From JADFUS01 sp964600025 (GTDB lineage Bacteria > Bacteroidota > Bacteroidia > Bacteroidales > Rikenellaceae), in contig CAZRHJ010000072.1 in the NCBI GenBank assembly GCA_964600025.1, positions 1-5,576 of the forward strand: a stretch of DNA of 5,576 nt, read 5' to 3'. Under the pieces are notes generated by a model that was given only the letters and a program-made list of their open reading frames with translations, had not been told where the DNA came from and did not search any database. This document shows, piece by piece, positions 1-5,576 of the stretch. The first letter of the stretch is position 1; the number at the start of each line of letters is the position of its first letter. The position numbers were made by a program, and so were the translations under genes.

Positions 1-59
1 GACTTTTTCTTTAACTCCAAATTTTTTTCGACCTTTTTTCGAATTATTTTTACAGCCAT
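1..59 (-). CDS. Possible N-terminus of a leftward gene, cut by the window edge
   Basis: Reading leftward from an ATG at 59-57, 19 codons stay open to the window edge and give MAVKIIRKKVEKNLELKKK, a very lysine-rich start. A TAA stop lies in frame directly before the ATG, so this is the first possible start in that frame. The opening MAVK and the basic composition would suit a small nucleic-acid-binding protein, but 19 residues identify no family and I assign no function. If real, the gene is divergent from the mutL group, with about 230 bp of shared intergenic DNA. The best promoter match I find for it is weak: on the minus strand TCATTTTG (170-163), with TTTC 19 nt upstream of that. AT-rich noise remains possible. 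Confidence 0.4.
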   Translation of the reverse strand, partial: MAVKIIRKKVEKNLELKKK

Positions 60-271
60 TTATCAACTTGCTGATTTACCATCAGTTACATTGAAAGATT
101 TTTTTGAGGTTTTCTGAGATTTTTTTTGGATAACTATATTTTTCAAGTTTCTAAACCACAGACAAAATGATTTTAGAGCAATTTTAGATGAAAAAACCGA
201 ATATAAGAAATGAGCGTTCGAAACAACAGAACCACTCAACAAGCAAAAAACACACAAATTGAGGTTCAAAT

Positions 272-302
272 TTTAGAATATAAATAAAATATACTATATT
301 TG
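272..302 (+). promoter_or_regulatory. Bacteroidota-type promoter for the mutL gene group
   Basis: TATATTTG at 295-302 is an exact match to the phylum's -7 box TAnnTTTG. TTTA at 272-275 sits 19 nt upstream and matches the -33 box TTTG at three of four positions. Transcription would start near 306-310, leaving a leader of roughly 20 nt before the ATG at 328. No other TAnnTTTG match with suitable spacing lies between here and mutL, so this promoter probably serves the 38-residue ORF, the 105-residue protein, mutL and the rhomboid gene together. That shared use is inferred. Confidence 0.65.
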
Positions 303-327
303 TAAGTTACAATATATATGTAGTGAT

Positions 328-444
328 ATGAATGATAAGAATTTGAAAATTAGAAGACGTGCTAAAAAGGTTGATAAACGCAAGATTATAGCATACTTAA
401 TAATACTTGTAATGCTATTATATATAATATTTGTAGCACTATAA
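328..444 (+). CDS. Small basic single-pass membrane protein, 38 residues
   Basis: An ATG at 328 opens a 38-codon frame ending in TAA at 442-444. The first half is strongly basic (KIRRRAKKVDKRK, residues 7-19) and the second half is one unbroken hydrophobic segment of about 18 residues (IIAYLIILVMLLYIIFVAL, residues 20-38) that runs to the C-terminus. By the positive-inside rule the basic part would stay in the cytoplasm, making a tail-anchored protein. It begins about 20 nt after the predicted transcription start, the same leader length as for glnS, which supports real translation. The next gene starts 59 nt downstream. I recognise no family. Its layout (basic part, then terminal membrane helix) matches that of the following 105-residue protein. 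It is too short for many gene finders, and it could instead be a chance frame in a leader. Confidence 0.5.
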   Translation: MNDKNLKIRRRAKKVDKRKIIAYLIILVMLLYIIFVAL

Positions 445-503
445 ACATTATCAAAGAAACAGACCTCTATAAAAGGCAGTAAAAAACAAAATACCATACA
501 AAT

Positions 504-821
504 ATGATAGGACTTTCGGGATTTAATAGAAAACCCAGACAATACAACCATATTCCGCTATACTACGATCCTGCAAAAGAGGCTCGTGAGGAACGTGAGC
601 GTAGGATAACAGGAGAAACAGACACAGACTACGTACCTGGCAAATATATTCACAACCAACGTCGTAACAGAATGTTGGGAATAGACCGCCCACAGACAAG
701 TTCAGTAGATAAGCGAAGATTTTTGATACGAGCAATGATTTTTTTGTGTTTGTTAGGAATGCTTACCTACGTAATTCTAAGGCTGGATATAGTATTGATG
801 TTGGTAGATAGATTGAGATAG
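504..821 (+). CDS. Conserved-looking small protein with C-terminal membrane segment, upstream of mutL
   Basis: A 105-residue protein. Residues 1-71 are hydrophilic and charged, with a tyrosine/proline box (HIPLYYDP, 16-23) leading into a strongly charged stretch (KEAREERERR, 25-34). Residues 72-101 carry one membrane segment (core FLIRAMIFLCLLGMLTYVIL, 73-92) and the end is basic. There is no signal peptide, so the N-terminal part is probably cytoplasmic. The gene stops 4 nt before the mutL ATG, and the close spacing points to co-transcription and possible translational coupling. From memory, small proteins with a YYDP-KE box and a terminal membrane helix occur next to mutL in many Bacteroidota, where some have been labelled riboflavin synthase subunit beta. 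Nothing here resembles riboflavin synthase. Function unknown. The ATG at 504 is chosen because it is the first ATG of the frame and precedes the conserved-looking box. Confidence 0.85.
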   Translation: MIGLSGFNRKPRQYNHIPLYYDPAKEAREERERRITGETDTDYVPGKYIHNQRRNRMLGIDRPQTSSVDKRRFLIRAMIFLCLLGMLTYVILRLDIVLMLVDRLR

Positions 822-825
822 GGAA

Positions 826-2859
826 ATGACAGATATTATTCAGAAACTCTCACAACTCACATCAAATCAAATTGCAGCTGGCGAGGTGGTTAGACGACCT
901 GCCTCGGTTGTTAAAGAATTGATGGAGAACTCTATTGATGCACAAAGCACTATGATTATTGTAAAAATAGAGGACGGGGGAAAAGAATTAATCCATATTA
1001 TTGATGACGGTGTAGGTATGAGTTATAATGATGCCTTCACAGCGTTTGAACGCCACGCTACGAGCAAAATCTCAAAAACAGATGATATTTTTTCACTTAG
1101 GACATTTGGATTTAGAGGGGAGGCTCTCCCTTCAATAGCCTCTGTTGCAGAAGTCGAGCTAAAAACGTGTAGGGACGAGGACGATATGGGTTGCAGAGTA
1201 ACAATATCTGGTGGAGATTTGAAAAAACACGTTAAAGAAATAACCACAAAGGGAACTCAGGTCATTGTAAAGAAGTTATTTTTTAATGTTCCTCAACGAC
1301 GCAATTTTCTGAAAGCCACATCATCTGAACTGAAACATATAATTTTTGAGTTCAAAAAAATAGCTTTGTGCAATCCACAAATTTCTCTGTTTTTATATAA
1401 CAACGAAAAATGTTTGTACAATCTTCCAATAGGGACATTAAGACACCGTGTAAACAACATTATAGGCAAAAACATTAATCATCAGTTGATGGAGATTAAT
1501 GTAGAAACTTCTATTGTTACGATAAAGGGATACATAGGCTCACCTGAGACAGCCATACAGTCTGCCGAACAGTTTATGTTTGTAAATGGAAGATTTTTCA
1601 GAACTGCATATTTCAGCAAAGCTATAAACAGAGCATTTGAAAATATTTTGCCAAACAACAAAGTCTCACCACGATATTTCTTGTATTTTGAGGTAAACCC
1701 CGCAGAGATAGATATTAATGCCGACCCAGAGAAAGTAGATGTGAAATTTGAAAATGAACAACAGATTTGGCAAATACTTTTTACATCTGTAAAAGCAGTA
1801 CTTGGCAAAAATGGTATTTCGCCAACTATTGATTTTGAGGTGGGCAATGAGGCACAAATAGACCTCAACGAAACAGAAAGTTTCAAAGCAATGGCAGCCG
1901 AAGTAAACAAAGATAGTGTTGAAAAAAAATACAATCCATTTAACGAAAATTTTTCGTTTAGCGAGGCAATCATTGGGAATGAAGACAATAGCTACAAAGC
2001 TATGGACAAAGTTTCGTTTGAGAAAGTTCCAGAAAGCATATCCTCTTCGTTTGTTTCTGAAATATCAGAAATAAATATCCCCGAATTTTTGAAAGAAGAT
2101 ATAAAAATAAACGAAGTAAGCAGTAGTTTTGGTGATTTAAACAATATTGTAGATAATTTTGAGAATAGTAGTGATGAGATTTTATCATCTTCTTTCTCGG
2201 AAGAATACGACACGCAAAATTCAGAAAAAGAAGTTTACACAACAAGCATAAGTTTTCAAGAAACTCAAAAAGAATATGATTTGACAACTCTTGGTACTTG
2301 CACTCGTTTTGATAATGATTATATGATTGCCCCACTGGGTGGCAGACTATTATTTATTCGTATTCTTTCGGCACTCAACAGAATATGCTATGAGAAATAC
2401 GAGTCAATGGTAAGCAAGAAACAAAAAGCAGTTGCGAATAAGCTAATTTTCCCTATTACTATTCCTCTTTCGGTAACGTACAGAGCTGTAATAGATGACA
2501 GTTTAGAAGATTTGAAAAACATTGGATTTGAGATTCAAGACAGTGAAACGGACGGGGCAATAGACGTTACAGCTATCCCAAACGGATATGACAAATACAA
2601 TTTGTACGAAGTATTTGAGGATATTTTGGAGTCTATAAGTAGTGATGATGCTATTGGATATGACGACCATAAACGAGATTTGTTGGTAAAAAGACTTTCG
2701 AGCATTGAGGCTATCAAAAGGTCAAAATCATTGGTCAAAGAAGAATTTCCTAAGGTTTTGGAAGAGTTGTTTAATTGTAACAATTACAGATACAGCCCAA
2801 AGGGTCGTTTGATTTTTGTAGAAATAGAAAGATTTAGAATTGACGAATTACTGAAATAA
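826..2859 (+). CDS. mutL: DNA mismatch repair protein MutL with a degenerate endonuclease site
   Basis: A 677-residue MutL, the ATP-driven mediator linking MutS mismatch recognition to strand removal. The N-terminal GHKL ATPase (about 1-330) is intact: NQIAAGEVV (14-22), catalytic Glu31 and Asn35 in ELMENSIDA, Mg/ATP-lid residues DDGVG (60-64), and TFGFRGEALPSIASV (93-107). The second half carries QFMFVNGR (249-256) and NADPEKVDVKF (298-308). A long Ser/Glu/Asn-rich linker (about 335-480) repeats an SSSF peptide. The C-terminal dimerisation domain (about 485-677) lines up with other MutL proteins, but the position of the metal-binding motif DQHxxxxE reads RILSALN (512-518), losing Asp, Gln, His and the first Glu; only Glu523 remains. 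The CPHGRP-like site reads SPKGRL (657-662). Nicking activity is therefore unlikely. The gene lies 4 nt after the 105-residue protein gene and 6 nt before the rhomboid gene. The frame is intact, so this is divergence and not a pseudogene. Confidence 0.96.
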   Translation: MTDIIQKLSQLTSNQIAAGEVVRRPASVVKELMENSIDAQSTMIIVKIEDGGKELIHIIDDGVGMSYNDAFTAFERHATSKISKTDDIFSLRTFGFRGEALPSIASVAEVELKTCRDEDDMGCRVTISGGDLKKHVKEITTKGTQVIVKKLFFNVPQRRNFLKATSSELKHIIFEFKKIALCNPQISLFLYNNEKCLYNLPIGTLRHRVNNIIGKNINHQLMEINVETSIVTIKGYIGSPETAIQSAEQFMFVNGRFFRTAYFSKAINRAFENILPNNKVSPRYFLYFEVNPAEIDINADPEKVDVKFENEQQIWQILFTSVKAVLGKNGISPTIDFEVGNEAQIDLNETESFKAMAAEVNKDSVEKKYNPFNENFSFSEAIIGNEDNSYKAMDKVSFEKVPESISSSFVSEISEINIPEFLKEDIKINEVSSSFGDLNNIVDNFENSSDEILSSSFSEEYDTQNSEKEVYTTSISFQETQKEYDLTTLGTCTRFDNDYMIAPLGGRLLFIRILSALNRICYEKYESMVSKKQKAVANKLIFPITIPLSVTYRAVIDDSLEDLKNIGFEIQDSETDGAIDVTAIPNGYDKYNLYEVFEDILESISSDDAIGYDDHKRDLLVKRLSSIEAIKRSKSLVKEEFPKVLEELFNCNNYRYSPKGRLIFVEIERFRIDELLK

Positions 2860-2865
2860 AAATAT

Positions 2866-3657
2866 ATGAATTTTAACTTACCACCAGTAGTAAAGAATTT
2901 ACTACTTATTAATTTGGTAGTGTTTTTGGCACAAACACTACTGCCAATAGGCGAAGATATAACATCTATGTTAGGTCTTCATAATTGGAGAAACGAAGAT
3001 TTTATGCCACACCAATTTGTTACAAACATATTTTTGCACGGTGGATTTTCGCATTTATTCACAAATATGTTTGCATTATTTATGTTTGGAAGGATTTTGG
3101 AATACGATTTGGGTAGCCAAAGATTTTTGACTTTCTATATGGTTACAGGTATTGGAGCAGGTTTATTCAATATGCTTGTAGGCGAGTTGGAATATCAGTC
3201 TGTGGCTTCGAGCGTTGAAGCATTCATAGCAAGTCCAACACCTAATTCGTTTAGTATGTTGGTAGCAGACAGATTTGACGGAGCAGAGCTAAGCCAGTCG
3301 TTTATGGATTCGTGGAGAGCAATGCCCGAAAACAGTGCATATATTGCAGAGGCAGTGAGAGGAGCTAACGAACTACTAACTTTTTCACTAAACACTCTAA
3401 CCATTGGAGCAAGTGGAGCGGTATTTGGGGTATTACTTGCGTTCGGTCTTATGCACCCAAACGACGTAATTATGCTACTTATTCCACCTATCCCAATCAA
3501 AGCAAAATATTTTGTAATGATTTATGGTGCTATTGAATTGTTTATGGGAGTAACAGGAACTATGAGTAGTATAGCACACTTTGCACATATTGGAGGTATG
3601 TTGTGGGGGATTATATTGCTATTGTGGTGGAAAAAAAGACACAAAATATTTTTCTAA
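2866..3657 (+). CDS. Rhomboid-family intramembrane serine protease
   Basis: A 263-residue inner-membrane protein that would cleave transmembrane helices of other proteins inside the bilayer. Six hydrophobic segments are visible, at about 11-26, 58-78, 86-106, 170-198, 211-229 and 234-255. The catalytic dyad is present: Ser183 in GASGAVFG (181-188) and His241 in AHFAHIGG (237-244). HLFTN (63-67) supplies the helix-2 His and Asn that form the oxyanion region in the E. coli enzyme GlpG. Between helices 3 and 4 is a hydrophilic stretch of about 60 residues (107-169) absent from GlpG; by rhomboid topology it should be periplasmic. The C-terminus is basic (KKRHK) and cytoplasmic. The gene starts 6 nt after the mutL stop. 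Rhomboid genes beside mutL are, as I recall, common in Bacteroidota, although no shared pathway is established. Substrates are unknown. All catalytic residues are present, so it is probably active and not an iRhom-like pseudoprotease. Confidence 0.93.
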   Translation: MNFNLPPVVKNLLLINLVVFLAQTLLPIGEDITSMLGLHNWRNEDFMPHQFVTNIFLHGGFSHLFTNMFALFMFGRILEYDLGSQRFLTFYMVTGIGAGLFNMLVGELEYQSVASSVEAFIASPTPNSFSMLVADRFDGAELSQSFMDSWRAMPENSAYIAEAVRGANELLTFSLNTLTIGASGAVFGVLLAFGLMHPNDVIMLLIPPIPIKAKYFVMIYGAIELFMGVTGTMSSIAHFAHIGGMLWGIILLLWWKKRHKIFF

Positions 3658-3672
3658 AACATTATTAGGTAT

Positions 3673-3703
3673 TTTGGTCGTACGTAATAAATTCCTACCT
3701 TTG
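3673..3703 (+). promoter_or_regulatory. Consensus Bacteroidota promoter for glnS
   Basis: TTTG at 3673-3676, a 19-nt spacer and TACCTTTG at 3696-3703 match the Bacteroidota housekeeping consensus (-33 TTTG, -7 TAnnTTTG) at every fixed position. Transcription should start near 3708-3711, giving a leader of about 20 nt before the glnS ATG at 3732. The leader is A/T-rich with no Shine-Dalgarno sequence, normal for this phylum. glnS is therefore a separate transcription unit from mutL and the rhomboid gene, although I see no hairpin terminator between them and read-through is possible. Confidence 0.82.
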
Positions 3704-3731
3704 TAATCATATAAATAAAATAATAACCTAA

Positions 3732-5414
3732 ATGGAACAAAATAATAAAATAGAAACTGAAAAATCTCTAAATTTCTTAGAAGAGATTATCGAAAATAAT
3801 TTGAGTGAAGGTTTGGCAAAAATCAAAACTCGTTTCCCACCAGAACCAAATGGCTATCTGCATATTGGACACGCAAAATCAATCTGTTTGAACTTTGGTT
3901 TAGCACAAAGATATAATGGCACTTGCAACTTGCGTTTTGACGACACAAACCCTACAAAAGAAGATGTTGAGTATGTTGATAGCATACAAGAAGACATTAA
4001 ATGGTTGGGATTTGAGTGGGATAATGTATTTTTTACATCTGACTATTTTGACCAACTATATGCTTGGGCAGTTGAACTTATCAAAAAAGGCAAAGCATAC
4101 GTTGACGACCAAACACAAGAAGAAATACGTATTGGCAGAGGTAGCGTAACTACTCCCGGCACAAATTCGCCATACAGAGAGCGTTCGGTAGAAGAAAACT
4201 TGGATTTGTTCGAAAGAATGAAAGCAGGAGAATTTGAAGACGGCTCTAAGGTTCTTCGTGCCAAAATAGATATGGCTCACCCAAATATGTTGCTTAGAGA
4301 CCCTTTGATGTATCGTATTATTCACGCTTCGCATCACCGTACTGGCGACAAATGGTGCATATATCCTATGTATGACTATGCTCACGGTCAGAGCGACTCT
4401 ATCGAGAACATAACTCACTCTATTTGTACTTTGGAATTTGACGTTCACCGTCCTTTATACGATTGGTTTATTGACAATCTTGAAATATATCCATCACACC
4501 AATATGAGTTTGCTCGTTTGAATATCACAAACACTGTAATGAGCAAACGTAAACTATTACGATTGGTTCAAGAAGGTATTGTTATGGGTTGGAACGACCC
4601 TCGTATGCCTACTATCTGTGGATTACGTCGTAGAGGCTACACTGCACGTTCAGTGCGTAATTTTGCACAAATGGTTGGTGTTGCTAAACGTGATAACGTG
4701 ATTGATTTGGGACTATTGGAACACTGCGTACGTGAAGATCTTAACAAAGTTTCGGAGCGTAGAATGGCAGTTATCGACCCTATCAAAGTAACAATCAAAG
4801 ACTACCCACAAGACAAAACAGAATATATTAGTTGTGTAAACAATCCTGAGGACGAAAGTGCAGGAAGACGTGATGTTCCATTTAGCTCAGAGGTATATAT
4901 CTCACGTGAGGACTTTATGGAAAATCCTCCAAAAAAATATTTCAGACTTTCACCGGGCAACGAGGTACGTTTGCGTTACGCTTATTTGATTAAATGTGAA
5001 GAAGTTATCAAAGATGCAGAAGGCAATGTAGTAGAGATAATTTGTAGCCACGACACAGAAAGTATGGGAGGAAAATCATCTGACGGACGCAAAGTGAAAG
5101 GCGTTATCCACTGGGTAAGTGCAAAAGATGCAGTAGAAGCAGAAGCACGATTGTTTGACAGATTGTTCTTACAAGAGAATCCAAACGACGAATCAGACGG
5201 AAACGTATTCCCTTCTAACGTAAACCCAGATTCAATGAAAACTGTCAAGATGTATATGGAACCCGCACTCGCAAAAGCAAAACTTGGCGAAACATTCCAG
5301 TTTGAGCGTGTAGGATATTTTGCATTAGACACAGACGCTACCGCCGTAAAACTAATCTTTAACCGCACAGTTACACTAAAAGACAGCTGGGCAAAAGAAA
5401 TGGCAAAGAAATAA
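3732..5414 (+). CDS. glnS: Glutamine--tRNA ligase (GlnRS)
   Basis: A 560-residue class I aminoacyl-tRNA synthetase, close in length to the 554-residue E. coli enzyme. It joins glutamine to tRNA-Gln using ATP in the cytoplasm. The Rossmann-fold catalytic domain shows RFPPEPNGYLHIGHAKS (34-50) with the HIGH signature at 44-47, and LRFDDTNP (67-74) next to the active site. CIYPMYDYAHG (209-219) holds the tyrosine that binds the glutamine side chain in the E. coli enzyme. The KMSKS-type loop is VMSKR (269-273), the form usual in GlnRS. PEPNG, CIYPMYD and VMSKR together favour GlnRS over GluRS. From about 345 the protein forms the anticodon-binding beta-barrels. I see no YqeY-like extension. The ATG at 3732 fits the consensus promoter about 30 nt upstream. 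Arg is very often CGT here, while mutL and the rhomboid gene use more AGA, consistent with higher expression. A terminator follows 62 nt after the stop. Confidence 0.97.
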   Translation: MEQNNKIETEKSLNFLEEIIENNLSEGLAKIKTRFPPEPNGYLHIGHAKSICLNFGLAQRYNGTCNLRFDDTNPTKEDVEYVDSIQEDIKWLGFEWDNVFFTSDYFDQLYAWAVELIKKGKAYVDDQTQEEIRIGRGSVTTPGTNSPYRERSVEENLDLFERMKAGEFEDGSKVLRAKIDMAHPNMLLRDPLMYRIIHASHHRTGDKWCIYPMYDYAHGQSDSIENITHSICTLEFDVHRPLYDWFIDNLEIYPSHQYEFARLNITNTVMSKRKLLRLVQEGIVMGWNDPRMPTICGLRRRGYTARSVRNFAQMVGVAKRDNVIDLGLLEHCVREDLNKVSERRMAVIDPIKVTIKDYPQDKTEYISCVNNPEDESAGRRDVPFSSEVYISREDFMENPPKKYFRLSPGNEVRLRYAYLIKCEEVIKDAEGNVVEIICSHDTESMGGKSSDGRKVKGVIHWVSAKDAVEAEARLFDRLFLQENPNDESDGNVFPSNVNPDSMKTVKMYMEPALAKAKLGETFQFERVGYFALDTDATAVKLIFNRTVTLKDSWAKEMAKK

Positions 5415-5421
5415 AACCCAA

Positions 5422-5437
5422 TATTGTCCTCCAAAAA
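5422..5437. repeat. 16-nt imperfect direct repeat, copy 1 (after glnS)
   Basis: TATTGTCCTCCAAAAA begins 8 nt after the glnS stop codon. It matches TATTGTCCGCTAAAAA at 5527-5542 at 14 of 16 positions, in the same orientation, 105 nt apart, with the glnS terminator between the copies. The match could be chance in AT-rich DNA, but the shared TATTGTCC block is not low-complexity. It may be a relic of an inserted element's end. Confidence 0.45.
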
Positions 5438-5475
5438 TACAACAGATTTTGACGGATAAGATTTCAACTATACAG

Positions 5476-5502
5476 AAAGCTCCCTTAAAAGGGAGCTTTT
5501 TT
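5476..5502 (+). terminator. Intrinsic terminator of glnS
   Basis: AAAGCTCCCT (5476-5485) pairs perfectly with AGGGAGCTTT (5490-5499) around a 4-nt TAAA loop, and the T-run continues to 5502. The GC core GCTCCC/GGGAGC makes this a strong rho-independent terminator for rightward transcription from glnS. The T-run on the opposite strand is only three bases, so good function in the leftward direction is doubtful. Confidence 0.9.
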
Positions 5503-5526
5503 AATAGTTATTTGAAATTAAATTAG

Positions 5527-5576
5527 TATTGTCCGCTAAAAACGAAACTCGCCTATCTTGTCTATTTCGCCGATGC
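5527..5576 (-). other. Possible edge of a mobile element, or 3' end of a leftward gene, cut by the window
   Basis: Read leftward from the window edge, an open frame from 5574 gives IGEIDKIGEFRF and stops at TAG (5538-5536). That stop lies inside the repeated 16-nt motif: on the minus strand the end reads TTTTTAGCGGACAATA (5542-5527). A coding frame that ends inside a terminal repeat is typical of compact insertion sequences, and I have an uncertain memory of Bacteroidota transposase genes ending close to TAGCGGACAATA. Only 12 codons are visible, with no domain, no second terminal repeat and no target duplication that could be tested. It could equally be the tail of an ordinary convergent gene or non-coding DNA. 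Confidence 0.3.

Noticed and set aside
63..269. A 68-codon minus-strand frame ending 3 nt before the possible leftward start at 59
   Set aside because: The translation is a Phe/Ser/Lys/Cys mix typical of AT-rich non-coding DNA, with no recognisable domain, and no promoter match with good spacing was seen. The close stop-start spacing is suggestive but not enough to call a gene.
318..323. ATG immediately followed by TAG in the leader of the 38-residue ORF, a possible start-stop regulatory element
   Set aside because: Six bases in an AT-rich leader readily occur by chance, and nothing else (conservation, initiation context) supports a role.
1482..1988. A 168-codon minus-strand open frame inside mutL
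   Set aside because: It lies wholly opposite well-conserved MutL coding sequence, has Ser/Phe/Ile-rich antisense composition and no family features. It is a shadow of mutL.
826..2859. mutL as a pseudogene because of its degenerate C-terminal motifs
   Set aside because: The reading frame is uninterrupted, the ATPase motifs are complete and the C-terminal domain still aligns without gaps around the altered sites. Functional divergence explains this better than decay.
3658..3672. A terminator between the rhomboid gene and glnS
   Set aside because: No stable GC-containing hairpin followed by a T-run is visible in the 74-nt gap, so I do not claim one.
4982..5467. A 161-codon minus-strand open frame opposite the end of glnS
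   Set aside because: Almost all of it is antisense to conserved GlnRS sequence. Its start lies within the glnS 3' region and there is no promoter or recognisable motif.
1..5576. CRISPR array, tRNA or rRNA gene, riboswitch, phage or defence module
   Set aside because: I looked for regularly spaced repeats, tRNA-like folds, long structured leaders and phage or defence gene motifs, and saw none. Neither the glnS leader (about 20 nt) nor the mutL-group leader is long enough to hold a T-box or riboswitch.

Overview
The window looks like a chromosomal segment from a member of the Bacteroidota, most likely Bacteroidales-like. The DNA is AT-rich and no gene is preceded by a clear Shine-Dalgarno sequence. 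Two intergenic regions carry the phylum-specific promoter pattern (TTTG, about 19 nt, TAnnTTTG). The small protein before mutL and the mutL-rhomboid pairing also fit what I recall of Bacteroidota gene order. I cannot name a genus.

Layout: Positions 1-59 hold what may be the first 19 codons of a leftward gene that runs off the window. Positions 60-271 hold nothing I can support as a gene. A promoter at 272-302 reads rightward into a compact group: an overlooked 38-residue membrane peptide (328-444), a 105-residue protein with one C-terminal membrane segment (504-821), mutL (826-2859) and a rhomboid protease gene (2866-3657). The last three are separated by only 4 and 6 nt and are probably co-transcribed. 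A second, near-perfect promoter (3673-3703) drives glnS (3732-5414), which ends at a strong intrinsic terminator (5476-5502). The last 50 bases may be the edge of another element or gene on the minus strand: a short open frame ends inside a 16-nt motif that is repeated 105 nt upstream.

Functionally this is a housekeeping region: DNA mismatch repair (MutL), intramembrane proteolysis (rhomboid) and tRNA-Gln charging (GlnRS). I see no defence system, phage, CRISPR array or other clearly new system. The most notable signals are inside known genes. MutL has an intact N-terminal ATPase, but its C-terminal endonuclease motifs are badly degenerate. Its linker repeats an S-S-S-F peptide written in different codons. 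The rhomboid carries a hydrophilic insert of about 60 residues just before its catalytic-serine helix.
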